NCBI GenBank assembly: GCA_034696485.1
Contig: JAQIWT010000036.1
Coordinates: forward strand, 1 to 50,215
DNA: 50,215 bases
Origin: Isohypsibius dastychi
Lineage: Eukaryota; Tardigrada; Eutardigrada; Parachela; Isohypsibiidae
Direction of reading: 5' to 3'
In this document: positions 1 to 11,951 of the stretch, piece by piece
Position numbering within the stretch: position 1 is the stretch's first letter
Layout of the letters: the number at the start of each line of letters is the position of its first letter
The notes under the pieces: generated by a model
Databases searched by the model: none
What the model was told of the DNA's origin: nothing
Seen by the model: only the letters and a program-made list of their open reading frames with translations
Position numbers and translations under genes: made by a program

Positions 1-4
1 CAGT

Positions 5-65
5 CCGAAATAGAAGCCCAAATCCGGGAGCTTCGAAAGAATTGTAGCCCGGGCTTCTATTTCGG
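5..65. repeat. 15-bp perfect inverted repeat
   Basis: The 15 bases at 5-19 are the exact reverse complement of 51-65, with a 31-base spacer. Such an arm could form a hairpin or mark the end of a small foldback element that begins outside the window. There is no coding potential nearby, so nothing more can be said. Confidence 0.75.
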
Positions 66-469
66 TCATTACGGTATCTCGGTGCCTCAAAGTCTTTTCA
101 GATCATCAGGTTGATTATACTGATCATCCCACAAAGCATTCCGTGACATTACGAACATGAAATCTTTTTTAGACAAGTTACCGCAACCCAGCACGGAGAG
201 GGCATCGGTACTGAGCAGAATGATCAGGCTAAGACTAATCATCCAATCTTCTTGTACTCCATAACAGCAGTTAAGTCACGTTTGCGTAATCAGAGTGAGC
301 AGATCGATGCCCCGCAAACAAACTAACTTTAGCCTCATTCCAAAACCGTTCTTCGTATCGATAAGTGTTCTTGCAAATTGCTGCGTTTGATACAGTATGC
401 CATGGGACACGACGACATTATTTGGTATTATTCTTGGATTGGGTAGGATCTACTGTTCATGTGTTCTAG

Positions 470-1159
470 TTGTCCAGCGTTGAAACTCGAGCAAAGCAAC
501 ACACTAGCAAACTGTTTCCTGGGTTTGCAGTGATCATTTTCCAAGAAAGGGACAGTCGTCAAATTGGCCGTGATCGCATCAAGTTCTCTTCTGCTGCTCG
601 GCAGGACTGGGAGCCAGTGAACCCTCTCACAAAGCCAATGACATTTCCAGCTCTGTGGATGCCATCAACAGCTTCGGAAGCAGAAAAGCGGATCCATTAT
701 TCCGAGTATGTCTGCTTTCAATTTACGCAACGGTGTTCATTACGTCTCCAGTTTTTCAGTCTACTTGGATCCGATGACTCCGACCGAGGGAACATTCAAG
801 ATACCTTGTAAGAAAACCACTGCTAATGCGAACGTGTCTTTTGAAAAAAGCCGTTTTTTATTTCAGACCATCCCCGTACTTTGAGAAACTGCTCAAGAGG
901 TATGGTGGCGTCAAATTGATACCAAAACATCTACTTCGTCCCATGGAGGCCTACTTCATGGAGCCGTATGATGACGAGCCAGGCAACATTGAGGCTGAAG
1001 TCAAGGAAGAAGAACGAAATGCAAGGTATACATCTCTGAAGAACCTGTGCGAAGAATCGCTTCTCAAGAGACTTTGTTTTTGTTTTCCCAGGCGAAGCGA
1101 GGCAAAAAGAAGGCGGCATCCCACAGTTTTTTATCCACTCTCGCAATCTCCGTTATATG
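470..1159 (+). CDS. Unidentified exons upstream of the serine protease
   Basis: Four consecutive open segments (470-705, 760-807, 867-1025, 1092-1159) can be joined in one reading frame through GT..AG introns of 54, 59 and 66 bp. They give a hydrophilic protein with an acidic stretch (EPYDDEP, then EVKEEER) followed by a basic one (RRSEAKRRR). I do not recognise the family. No ATG lies at the left edge, so the 5' end is open and an earlier exon is likely. The last segment can be spliced to 1215 through a 55-bp intron (donor at 1160), which would make this the N-terminal part of the protease gene. It could equally be a separate gene, because no signal peptide or membrane span is visible in the joined product. 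Inference only. Confidence 0.35.
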
Positions 1160-2559
1160 GTACACCCCCTTTCCCCCCAAACGCTTCTTTTTGAGTATTC
1201 TGCTGTTATCTTAGCTGGTTACCCTCCTCCACCCCCAGTACCATATTATCCAGGACCGTCGTATACCTACGCTACCATGTCAACTGGCAACATGACTGTT
1301 TCCACCACAATCGCTCCTACCGGGACGTCGACAGTCACTGGCTCAACCGTAGCTGCAAGTTCAACCGGAGCAGCGAGCTCAACCGCTAGTACATCAGCAC
1401 CAGGTGGGTTTCAGCTAAGAATTTCATGGGATCAGAAAGTTTGATATATTGCCAAGTGTGAGATGATCTAACTAAGAAGTAGGATCTCATCCTGTAGTTG
1501 TTCTTGACCTATTTGTACTTCGACAGTCCGGAATTGTGGACTTCCCGCGATTACTCCACAGAGGAGTATAATTGGGCAGAAACTGAAAGGTCAGAAGATT
1601 GTCGGTGGTTCGGAAGCAATCCCACACAGCTGGCCGTGGCAAGTCCAGGTCTCACCTGGTCAAGCTCTTTGTGGAGGCACTATTGTAAGTCTTATGAGTC
1701 AAGCTTGTGTGCCATTGTTCATGGAACTCTCACTTGGTCAGATCAACGATCAGTGGATCCTCACAGCAGCCCACTGCGTTGTTAACAACGGAGTAACCCT
1801 CGCTGCTGCTGACGTGACCGTGAAAGTAGCAGAGCATGACCTCGCTTCCCCAACAGATGGTGTGGTTATGACTGTCCAAACCGTGGTTGTACATCCACAG
1901 TATAACAAAGCCGTGTCTCAAAACTTCGACGTTTGTCTTTTGAAACTCGGGCAGGTCGGATAAGCCATCACGTTACTCCATGAGGATACATGGTTGACAA
2001 CTGTTCAGTTTTACAGACGTTGACTTTGACTGACAAGATCATGCCTGCCTGCCTTCCAGAGCCAACACGGAGCTTGGAAACCGCTGGGACTACGTGCTAC
2101 CTGACTGGGTGGGGAACAACGTCGTCTGGAGGAAGTATCTCGAATGTCCTCCTACAAGTGGCAACAGTGATAATCGACCAAGCAACATGCGCTGCGAACT
2201 ATGTGGGTGAAGGCACTATTATCACAGACCAAATGATTTGCGCTGCAGCCCCGGGAAAGGACAGGTGAGTACTCCACACACCGTTGCAAAATAGCCAAAA
2301 CGATGAATGCTTCGTCTTCCAGTTGCCAAGGTGACTCCGGTGGACCCCTGGTTTGTCAAGATCCAGCTACACAGTTATGGACTCTGATCGGTGCGACGTC
2401 ATTTGGGATGTAAGCAAATGGTTAATGTTTTCTTTCAAGTTGCTAGGTCCACCTCTGTTTTTTTGTAGTGGATGCGCTGATCCACTGTTTCCCGGGGTCG
2501 CGGCAAGGGTTTCAGCACTGCTAGGTTTTATAACTGGCACAATCACTGCAAACGGATAA
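1157..2559 (+). CDS. Trypsin-like serine protease (S1A), secreted
   Basis: Exons 1157-1403, 1527-1684, 1742-1954, 2017-2264, 2323-2409 and 2469-2559 join in phase to 347 residues. The N-terminal part is a Pro/Tyr patch followed by a Thr/Ser-rich, probably O-glycosylated stretch. Next come a propeptide cysteine, the activation site IVGGSEA, and the full catalytic triad: His in TAAHC, Asp in NFDVCLLKL, Ser in CQGDSGGP. Asp six residues before the serine and glycines in [11 protein letters not shown] predict cleavage after Lys or Arg. The motifs are seen directly; trypsin specificity follows from S1A family rules. The ATG at 1157 gives only a weak signal-like segment. Alternatively the reading frame continues through 1160-1214 as an intron from the upstream exons. 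The protease domain is certain; the start is not. Confidence 0.9.
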
Positions 2560-3344
2560 TCTCCACTCACGCTCTAAATGAATTCGAGCTCTTAACCACT
2601 CCTTAAGCATCAACAAAAATACCATCGTTTCGAGTGTCGTTTGATTCCGAATATCCTCAGATCCTCTGAAAGAACTTGTCTCGTTTTTTTATTTACAACT
2701 TTGTACGACATATTAAATACGTTTGTTCATGATCTTGGTCAACAGTGCCATTTCATCGACGTGATAATTTGCATTTGGACGATGGCGAATATCATATCAC
2801 CAACCTGATGACCCATTTTGGTTCAGAACAGCCACAGCTTTTTAGTCGACATGGTCATGGATTCAACTCCCCGTGTATTCATTGATTATGCTGAACCGCA
2901 ACTGCACGCAGGCGGAATTCTTCTAGGGGCGATGCAAAACAGTCTGAAGTAGGGAGGGAATTTATCACGAAACCAAATGATCGCTTCCTTTTGTTTTGTG
3001 TGTGATGATGTAAATATGTCCTCTAAAAGAAGATACGAGAACGAGATTGTTGCCGTCAATCCACCGCGAACATAGTTAAACCATCTGCCATGAAGAGCGC
3101 AACTGAGATATGTAGAGCAATACTCATGCCGAGCATCTGAAATGATGCACTCCCACATAAGGATGTTTAATGTCGGTTTAATTATAGCCGTCGGCAGCCC
3201 GACTGAACATCTTCTAAGCAAAAGAAGCAGAGTCGATGCTCCAGTTGAGTCATCGGCTTGACTGTAAATTTGGAATCTCAACGAAGCCAAATAATTCACG
3301 ATTTGAGCAATTCTGGTATAGTACCTTGGTCTCGATCATGCAAC
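2560..3344. other. Intergenic stretch
   Basis: This presumably holds the protease 3' UTR and the promoter/5' UTR of the next gene. No conserved coding exon, RNA gene or repeat was recognised. A minus-strand open frame at 2886-3299 looks like chance. Confidence 0.6.
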
Positions 3345-4513
3345 ATGTGTTTGCTGCAAAGCCTCTTGGCCGTTCTTGCTTGTTTGGTGTTCGTCACGAT
3401 TTTGATCAGCCAGAACACTCCGCCATTTCTCACTAAATTTTCCATAAATACATCATCGTCATCAGGAATGGTCAACACATGCTTCGACCTGATATCAACA
3501 GGTCGCTTCTCCAGCAAATCTTCCAAATCTGAACTTCTTCCATGGAGCCCGAAAAGATGCAATATGGTGCTTTACAATCACAGGTCTTTGTAAGTGATTC
3601 ACACAAACAACTTTCCCATCTGAGAACATCGTGCTCCTTTTCAGACCTCTTATCAGCTGTTTCAGGAATCTGAGGAATTTCACTAAGAAAACGAGGACAC
3701 GGATTGTGACAATTGGTGACTCGAGGATGCGCCAGCTTGCCTATGAGCTGATACGACTGACCACGGGATCGGAGACACTGCTCAGAAATGTCAGCTTCTC
3801 TAATCGAAGTGGAGGTGAAAGGAGGGAGGTCGTTAACTGTGACCCGCCGATAAAGCCAGGCATGGCGGAGTGGTCTCAGATACACTGTAGACTGACTCAT
3901 ATTGTACCGGATTTGGATCTTGAAATTCGTCGTGAATGGGCATCTAACGTCGATGCAAACTCATCTTCAGTAGCTATCCTCCAGAAAATTTTATCTGCAA
4001 ACCCATCGGATATCCCCGATATTGTGTTGATCAATGCAGGAGCATGGCTAGCTAGGTGGTGCTCCGGCATGAACCTCACAAGCAAAGACTGTGCGGAAAA
4101 GTACACGGGGTATTTCGGTCACAGCAAAGCAAAATGTCAAGCACTCACCGTTTGTACCTTTCAGAATAATAAACGAAATACAGCCGTTACTGGCTAGACT
4201 GAGCAGGAGAACCACTGTTATCTGGGTTCCACAAACCACGATTAAAAAGACTTTCTCGGCACTCTTTATCAACGCCGATAACAATCCTACAATCAAAATG
4301 TTCAACAAGATTGCACTCGACATGTTTGCTGGAACTAGAGTGCTTTACTGGAAAAATTACTATGAGATCTACGAATATTTCGGGGATACAATGGACGGAC
4401 TACATCTTGGGCCAATTACGAAATTCATGGACGGGCAAATTGTCCTTAATTTGATCTGTAATCAAGCCTTGCCCACATCAGATAATTCAAATATCTGTTG
4501 TTCAAAATTTTGA
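3345..4513 (+). CDS. CASD1-like SGNH/PC-esterase protein, single-pass, no acyltransferase domain
   Basis: Exons 3345-3589, 3645-4109 and 4165-4513 give 352 residues. The ATG is followed at once by a hydrophobic segment (LLAVLACLVFVTILI, about residues 7-21), a signal-anchor or signal peptide. A CxxLxSGRF-type segment near residue 45 and the block-I motif IVTIGDSRMRQL, about 30 residues further on, match the lumenal N-terminal domain of CASD1, the sialic-acid O-acetyltransferase. The C-terminal block is MDGLHLGP, supplying the Asp-His pair, then LICNQ and a CC pair as in CASD1. Catalytic Ser-Asp-His are therefore present. In CASD1 this domain precedes a large multi-pass membrane domain; here a stop follows the SGNH domain directly. 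It probably acts in the Golgi lumen or is secreted as an O-acetyl transferase or esterase; the substrate is unknown. Confidence 0.85.
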
Positions 4514-5113
4514 GATCCCATGTCGTTTGCGATCGTGAATGAACGCAGAATAGTTTTCGCCCAGATGATGCTGTTACATCTTTAAAGCAAACAGAAGAAG
4601 TTCAATCAAATTCCGAACATACCCATCACTTGAATCGTTCTCCGAGTGACGATGCAGAGATTGACTGGAACTAATCTCAGCACCATCCACATGACCAGAT
4701 AATGTCGAAGGAACATGTTTCGTTTTTGGGGGATTCGTGCGCTACCATGTTCTCGATTTTACGTAACCCATGCATGCTGGAGCAGTCAGTGAAAAACGGC
4801 ATGCACTCGAACACCGCATCTCGTTGGCCAAGGTTCCATTAGATGAATCATTTGCACAGAGCTCCCGAGCAGCTTCTAATCCTCTCCGCACGCTATCATC
4901 CTTCTCTATTCCAGTAAAGAAGAGATACCTTATCTCACACCAAGGTGAAGAATAACAACTGCTCGATGGAGGCGATTTCGTCCAACCGTAGACCTTGTTA
5001 CCCTTCTACCAGTCGTTTACCACAAGTTACAGTTCCCAACGGTAACGTCACCCAGCCCAAGATTTTATTCATAATTCGTTTGATTACTTGACGATGGTGA
5101 GTTTAAATCAATG
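4514..5113. other. Intergenic stretch between convergent genes
   Basis: This lies between the 3' end of the SGNH gene (+) and the 3' end of the choline transporter (-), so it should hold two 3' UTRs. I see no membrane-domain exons that would extend the CASD1-like gene and no repeat. Confidence 0.6.
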
Positions 5114-7277
5114 TCATAGAGTCGTTATTTCTTGTGAATGATAATGCCCTCTCTTTGCGTATTCCTCCGAGCAGTCATCCACACTAAGACCGTGATTAAA
5201 ATAGCAGATACCACCACCAGGTATCACATCCGGAATTTTGTCAACCTGTTCAAAGCACTTGAACACATCAAACTTCAGTGGTAAAATTTGTCTTTCCACA
5301 AAGATGAACTGTGTGAACCAGCTTGTAGTTACGATAACGCAGAGGCTCACAAGCATCACGAACGTCTTGAACGGGAACAACTGCACTATCTCACCGCTGG
5401 CACTGACGGATGTCCAGAAGTATTGTATCACAGGAGTCAGCCCGATTATACTTTCCCCACCAACCAGCCGTAACCCCAGTCCAACAAGGAATCCGAGGAG
5501 CGATCCGTAGGTGTTGACCTTTTGGAAATATATCACAAGGAGCAGTTGCGGGAACAGAATGCAGTAAACCAGGTCGGAACACAGAAACCAAAGTCCGTAC
5601 ACAGATGGTATCAGGATGGCCATGCCAGTGGCAAGGGCACCAACTCCGACTACGGCACCTTTCATGACCCACAGGATCTCCTTTTCGCTGGCCTAAAAAG
5701 ACTGAACATTCACAATTTTGTCCAAGTCTTCGACTCTGTAAAATTGACATTTTGCCGAATTAGGGGTTTGTAGACATTTTTGGCGAACATGGAGCTGGCA
5801 CTCAAGATTGAAGAGTCAGCAGACGACATGACCGCAGCGGATACGGCACCAAGCCCAACAAAGGATGCAAATGACGGCGTGAAGTTTTGCAGCACCAGAG
5901 GCAGAATAAGTCGTGGCTCCATCTCGCTCCCATTCAAGCCGGGCATGTGTCCAATCGTCGTATTGCTCCAGTCAGTAGAATTTCAAGAAGAATACATGAT
6001 AAGACAGGCATGGGAAATTCTAGTGGTTCAGTGCCTTACCAGCGGATCTCCCGATTGCACCGATCAAAATAGAAGGGATGCACATGATTGAACAGCCAAC
6101 AACAGCAGCGAAACTAATGGTCTGGGCATCTTTTGGGGTACGGGCAGAGAGCACTCGTTGAAAGTAGGCCTGTTGACGAAACTGCTTTTATTCTAAGTTC
6201 TTTCCGACCTTCAGTTGAATCTACCTGCCACGGTATTCCACCGAGAAGCAGTACCATGTAGTTATCGAAATATATCCCGGCTGATTCGGAATCTAGCTGC
6301 CCAATCCATTCCGATGATGTTTCCGTGATAGATGACACTTTTTCGTTCAACAGCGCGAATGGCACGCAAACCCACTGCATTTCATATCACATAATCAAAT
6401 TTAAGAAATACGGAATGGAGGTTTGTATAAGCTCTACGTTTACCAGACCGATGAAGATACAGGCCAGTTGTACGACATCCGTATAGGCCACACTATAAAG
6501 CCCACCGAACATGGTGTAAACTACGGCTATAACTGCTGAGACAACAACTGATAGGATTTCCTCTAAACCGACAATAACGGTGATTGTCGCACCTATAAAA
6601 CCAGTCAAAGTAAATACTAATCTGTCAGATATTTGATTCTTTCTACGATGTGAACTGTGTTAACCACGTGGTTTGGGCAACATTTTCGGATTTGGGTCAA
6701 TACGTACCAAGTGCTGAAAGTATAGCTGCTGACCAACAAACTTCTCCTAGAAGCGCTGGAATGAACAACAAGGCACTCATCCGACTTCCGAATTTCTCCT
6801 CGAAGGGGTCCAGCATTGTAACGTAGCCAGCCTTCCTCATTTTTTTGGCAAAAAATAACCCACCTGGAATAACAATTGGAAACCTTTGGTCTCTAGAATT
6901 TGCAATGATTTTGTTTGCCACTCTACCCAGAATCAGACTGAGGGAATATCCAAACGGTGCTTGACACCAAATCAGTCCATTTCCATTCCCTCCGCGGAAT
7001 ACTATTTCTGCTGTTCCGTTAATGTAGCCTCCTCCAACCCATGTTGCTAAAATTGACATGACCGCTTGAGTACTGGAACGGTCTTTAACGTTAGTCTACC
7101 TGTCATGGTGAAAACGCCGATTACTACCCTGATATTCCGTCCGGCCAACATGACTTCTTCGCTACTAGCTTGACCATTTGAGCTCGGCTTGTTTTTTCGT
7201 CCCGCCCATATTCCAACGCCTAAGATAAGGATATAGAAAACGATCACAGCGGAAATGCCCAACGGGTCAACAGCCAT
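5114..7277 (-). CDS. High-affinity choline transporter (SLC5A7/CHT1 type)
   Basis: A Na+/choline symporter of presynaptic cholinergic terminals. Exons on the minus strand: 7277-7100, 7046-6927, 6863-6708, 6592-6444, 6374-6225, 6169-6040, about 5976-5749, and 5692-5114. Diagnostic CHT1 stretches include [73 protein letters not shown] and [11 protein letters not shown], so the whole sodium-solute-symporter core is present, with about 13 membrane spans. The ATG at 7277 gives MAVDPLG just before the first span. The C-terminal tail diverges from vertebrate CHT1, as is usual. One oddity: between 6040 and about 5976 the frames cannot be joined by a GT..AG intron. An in-frame TGA sits at 5985-5983, and the only downstream AG (5967-5966) is in the wrong phase. 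That points to an assembly indel, a non-canonical site, or a defect. Confidence 0.95.
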
Positions 7278-9147
7278 CTTCCGTGAGATAATAATTTGGA
7301 GCTGAAATTCTTGGGGATGACCGTTGGCCGAACAAGACAAAGATTTATTTGAAAGGTCAGTTTTTGCAATTGAGAATAATTGTAAACCAGGCTTTTTGTA
7401 ATGCACAGTGAACAACGTGGAGCTATTCGGCAAAAATGAATCGAAATATATGGAGTTCATTCTTTATTTGTTGATCTTACGGACCGTGAAGTTTTTATGA
7501 GCTAAATCAAATACTTGAGGAGATAAGAAGCTTTTGCGATGCTGGCATAGTTTAATACGGCATGACCCAAAGCGGCGCCCTTTTAGTTCAGGTTCTGTTT
7601 TCTCATGGAGAGTACACACATAAGTATATGCATATCAATTAATCAAATATTTTTAGAAAAGAACCCTCCGAAGACCGGCATTGCAATACGTTCACCTTCG
7701 GCGGGCATATTGTTCCCCCTCATATCTCAGTTGAAAAACAGAAAGAAGGAACTTTCAAAACAAAAATTGAAATTTTTGAAAACGCTCCCAGAATCTATTT
7801 TTATGACGTTACCTCCGGCTATAACTTCACTCCGATAATGTCACTTTTAAAACCTGCGTCTGTTGACCTGCACGCTCAGAACCTCGGTCCGTTGACCCCG
7901 AGAACAAAGGAAAAGGTTTTAAAAAACGGTTTGAAGGCTCGACTAACCGGTCAGGTATTTGCGAAAGTTTTGTAGGTGCCCACCTTTGGGGAAGGGGAGG
8001 GGAACAAAAATCGGTTGATTTAGTTTGCTCTCCCAATTATTAGCCTGTTTGTACAACATTTTGACCACATCCTCTACATTTCACCACGTTTTTGATTTTT
8101 GGAACGTTGTAACTGCTATGAAAAAATGCCAACATGGCCTTTCTTAACAGATTCGTTCCCTCAGCTCAGTTGCGGTGGAGGAGGCTGCAGATGAAGCATC
8201 CAACGTTATCAAATCACGTAGAACACATTTCCGCATTCAGTTTGTGCCAATCGAAGTTGATAACATATATCATGCCTTAAATGAATACTTCGCAATCACA
8301 ATGTCACCTTGAAACAAAGGGTCAAAGTAAAGGAGGGACAAACGCGCATCAGTAGTAACGAACGAGCGTTTTTCGCTTTGTTTGTCGAAAGTGGGACTTA
8401 CTTGTTCTGCATCGCCAACAAAGTTTGGACCTGAAGTTTAGACCTTTAAATTCCCCACAAAATAGGTTGCCCCACATTTGTGAGGTCAGGTCATAATCTG
8501 CTTAAAAGATGCATTCGAAGTCTAACGTCTTGTTCAGCTCCATATCAACCGTCACGCTTTGACAGCGTAGAGCAACAAAAGGCAAGCTCTTCGAGACAGG
8601 TTTTGATTCAAGATATTTTGCAAGAACATGACACATGAAGTAAAGACATATTCGTGGAGAGAATCCGAGGATTTCTGAACATATTTATGGTATATTGTAT
8701 GCATGTCGATTGCTGTTCTTAAATTTGTTTGAATGACGCATGGACATTTTTCTCATGACAGCTGCTTTTTTTGGAGCGCTTGAACCTTAACTTTCGGCAC
8801 ACTATTACAGACCACACAATTGCTGATCAGAAATAGAGTCCAAACAATAGCCAAAGCCGCCCAGTCTGGGATGAAATATCAATTAGTACTCGCGTCGAAC
8901 CGGTCTCACTCATGAGTGGAGTTTACCCAGTTCGAACCGGTTGCCAAGCGTGCTTACCTGAACTTACTTTCGGTATTTGTTTTGTCGTGCAAAAGGAGAA
9001 AACGTCTTTATTCGACCATCTCACCTTGGCTTCGGGTTAACTAGATTGGAAGTTCCCGATTCAAGCAAGAAATCTGTGGGCCATAAAAGCCCGCATGATG
9101 ATTGCTGAAAACGGGAAGTCTTCTACGATAACATGATCGAATCATGA
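7278..9147. other. Gene-poor stretch
   Basis: The right part near 7278-7460 is likely the choline transporter 5' UTR and promoter. Beyond it I see no exon with a recognisable motif. A CGAACCGGT direct repeat occurs around 8895-8945. Nothing else is supported. Confidence 0.5.
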
Positions 9148-9339
9148 TCATTAAATACAAAATTCCTACGCTACTTGAAATCCGCGAACACAGAACGAGT
9201 CTATCAGACGTTTTTCACTTGGCACTATAAAGAAGCACTGAGTACTAAAATGCAATATCAAAGGACGGAATTTGACGAAACCCAAAACGACTGGGTGGTG
9301 GTTCACGGGAAGAAAGTCCAGCTAAAAGAATTGGATTAG
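9148..9339 (+). pseudogene. Short unidentified open frame, probable gene fragment
   Basis: An open run of about 63 residues with protein-like composition (for example TERVYQTFFTWHYKEAL and DETQNDWVVVHGKKVQ) ends in TAG. It has no ATG at the left and an in-frame stop just before it. No family was recognised. It may be a remnant of a mobile-element ORF or an exon of an unresolved gene together with the open frame 500 bp downstream. Confidence 0.25.
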
Positions 9340-9842
9340 AAAGTGCTAGCATTACAGAAAAACACTAGTGGGACGAGGGTCTGAGATTCAGAAAAAAGTG
9401 AAGAGGTCACGTCAAAAAAACGTGAATACTTTTTCGTTGTTGGATTATTCTGTTTCTGCGGAAAATCACTTTGTTCAGTTTTTCTTCGTCATGTCACGAT
9501 TTTGAATTGAGGAGGTGGTTACTCTTCAAGTCTGGGAATTTTACAGGAGACATGATATTGCAGTGACACAGTTAAACCTATCGCTCGAAAAAGGTCGTCC
9601 GTCGGTTATGCTGTGAGCTGTTTAAAGGGTTGGTGAGATTACCATTCGCGGAAAGAACTGTTTTTTCTTTCTAAACTTCCCAAAAAACTTTTGCTCGATC
9701 TTAATTATCTGCGATTCTTTCGCAGAGCTCAAGACTTTTGGGGCTAGAGTTTAGCCTACTTCTTAAGAAGGGCGGCCGTTGTGGGCGCAATCTCATCAAT
9801 GAACGCTGAGATGAGATAGAAATCTACGAGTCAAAATTTGAC

Positions 9843-10232
9843 ATGACACATCAAGAAAAAGACTTCGTGAACTCGAACTTCTATTTGGCACTATCAGGAC
9901 CACCAGACACAACGAAATCCAGAGTGATCACATACTTCAAGAAAATACTTGATGAGAATAGCGAAGGAGAGCAAATCAAGCAATACGGGAATCCCATGTC
10001 TCAGCGAGGTACTCTGTATGTGAATACACTGAAGAGCGGAAAACTTAGCTCCAGTTCACAGATATTTGATTACGAAAAGAAGTTTGATTTGTTTGGGTTG
10101 ATCATGAAACTGAAGATTTCCATCATCTACCGATATCCGCTTGACTTTGGAATCTCGGCCACCGGGCCACCATGCAGCCAGCTGACCATAGTGCATAAAT
10201 CACCGAGCCAAAGCTGGCCACTTTTCAGGTAA
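9843..10232 (+). CDS. Hypothetical protein, 129 aa
   Basis: A single-exon frame starting at a true ATG, rich in Lys, Ser and acidic residues in the first 100 positions (such as TYFKKILDENSEGEQ). It then changes character to a Pro/Ser/His-rich tail, which may be intron read-through. I recognise no domain, signal peptide or membrane span. The surrounding DNA is repeat-bearing and gene-poor, so a decayed mobile-element ORF is an alternative. Confidence 0.3.
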   Translation: MTHQEKDFVNSNFYLALSGPPDTTKSRVITYFKKILDENSEGEQIKQYGNPMSQRGTLYVNTLKSGKLSSSSQIFDYEKKFDLFGLIMKLKISIIYRYPLDFGISATGPPCSQLTIVHKSPSQSWPLFR

Positions 10233-11113
10233 AATTCGAATGTGCAAGCTCGAGGGCATTAACGCCAAAACCAGGGGTCATTGCAAAAGTGCTGCAGCGA
10301 TTTTCCACTGTGGTCATAAACCAAGCCCGAAACTAACTGTCACTCTTATGAGGTGAGAGGATTCATGTATGATTCAGAGGGCATTCGCGCCAAAATCAGG
10401 GGGTAACGGTCGGATGGCTGAATTTCTTCTCGCTTTGCCACTTTTCACGCCCCTACCTATCAGTTTCTATTTTAAATAATCTTCGCAAATGGACCGTTCT
10501 TCTGTGTGTACTACCACCCAATGAGAATGGGTTCAAACAACGAAACAGAGAAGTGGTTGGTGTGCCCGATTGTGGATGCGTTTTTGAGGGAGAATCTGAT
10601 GCTTTTCTGCAATCCATTACAGCCCTCGTACAGTTGATTTCGGCCGCAGTTTACAGGAAAATGTGCTTTCGTAAAAACAGGAAGGGGCTTCCGTCAAGTC
10701 TGTGCTCTTGATTCTGGGTGGTCCGTCGGCCGAAAACGGAAAACAGGTAGCCGGATCGGACCAGCCATTTCCTGTTGTCAGTAGCACCGGACAAGACACG
10801 ATCAGCGAAGTTGTGAGTCTACGAGTTATTGGGAGTTGCAACCTCGAAATACGGGTAGAAAGGATGAATTCGCAGGATTCTTGGATTGCGGAGAACAGAA
10901 ATGTGGCATAGATTTAGTAATAGCCTTTTTGAAGTCTAAAAAGTTGGTCGAAATGCAGTATTACGCTAACCATTCCGTACTTCATGCAGTCAACAATAAT
11001 TAGACTTCCCTGTCTATTAGTCAACAATTCTGTCGTCGTTGTCAACAATTATATCGACAATATGTCAATTCAATAAACTCAGAAAGTGTACAGATTTCAG
11101 TACTGCACCTTTA
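10233..11113. other. Gene-poor stretch with a short direct repeat
   Basis: A GAGGGCATT(A/C)(A/G)CGCCAAAA motif occurs twice, near 10252 and 10378, followed in both copies by a (T/A)CAGGGG-like run. No convincing coding exon was seen. Confidence 0.45.
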
Positions 11114-11287
11114 ATGCATTTGGATTGTTTTGGAGAATTGTCTCCGGTTCTTTCAAGACGCTGGAAAGCGACTGAAGAAAGCGACCTTGAAACCCTCGAT
11201 GAAATGATTAGGATATGCAGGTGTTTCCACATGTATCGCGTACTTCGAGATGCGGATATTTTGGAGCTGGAGATGAAAATTTTATGA
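11114..11287 (+). CDS. Unidentified exon-like open frame
   Basis: An ATG-initiated run of 57 residues with coding-like composition (ELSPVLSRRWKATEESDLET, then CRCFHMYRVLRDADILEL). The Leu/Asp pattern loosely resembles the helix that precedes a cyclic-nucleotide-binding domain, but the beta-barrel signature is not visible downstream. It may be one exon of a decayed gene. Confidence 0.2.
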   Translation: MHLDCFGELSPVLSRRWKATEESDLETLDEMIRICRCFHMYRVLRDADILELEMKIL

Positions 11288-11541
11288 TAGCTGATTATGA
11301 GCAGCTCAAACAGCAGCGATACACGTACTCCAAACTCAAACAGTACAATGAACATTACGGGGTTATATTTGTTTCCCACAAAAAATGCCAAATGGAACGC
11401 AGACAAAAACGTAGTGACACTGGGAAAACATCAGAAATATACTTTTTACTCTTGTCTTTATGAAACAAGACTTTTGGCACAAGATAACTTGTCAGAGTTA
11501 AGCTCAGAATTATGAAGACTGTTTGGAGTCCTGGCTGACTA

Positions 11542-11777
11542 TCGTGCAACCCAAAAGGTACTGCGGTTCGAAGTTGATGGGGGCAGTCGTTTGACGTCAT
11601 CTCCATCGCTAGGTCGATATGAAATCCAATGAGGATTGAGTAGCCTGGTAATCCGCGTCGACCAGAATTACATTGTTCGATTTAGACCCAAATTTCATTG
11701 GTTAGCTCGTTTCGTCTGCCGACGCCATACGGCCGCCCCCTAAATCTCGGAACCGCAGCACCTTTTGGGTTGCACGA
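11542..11777. mobile_element. MITE with about 30-bp terminal inverted repeats and TA target duplication
   Basis: The left end (TCGTGCAACCCAAAAGGTAC...) and the right end are inverted copies over about 30 bp with few mismatches, and weaker inverted similarity continues inward. Both ends abut a TA dinucleotide (11540-11541 and 11778-11779), the target duplication expected of Tc1/mariner-type insertion. The 236-bp body has no transposase, so this is a non-autonomous element. The ends and TA are seen directly; the superfamily is inferred from the TA target. Confidence 0.75.
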
Positions 11778-11951
11778 TAAATTTTCTATAACCTATGGAT
11801 CACCTGAATCGGAATACAGTAGTAGTAAAGTTTTCAAGATGTTGTCTTTCGTGAACCAGCCGATTTTGGCTTTGTTACCCCGGCAGCCCCGCTTACACTG
11901 CTACCAAGCTACCCCGTCAATTCGGAAGTCCAACCTTCCTTTTTAATTTTA

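Noticed and set aside
2886-3299. Minus-strand open frame of 137 codons
   Set aside because: No recognisable motif, no splice support, and it overlaps the likely promoter of the SGNH gene.
7605-8036. Open frames on both strands
   Set aside because: Short, overlapping on opposite strands, no recognisable protein.
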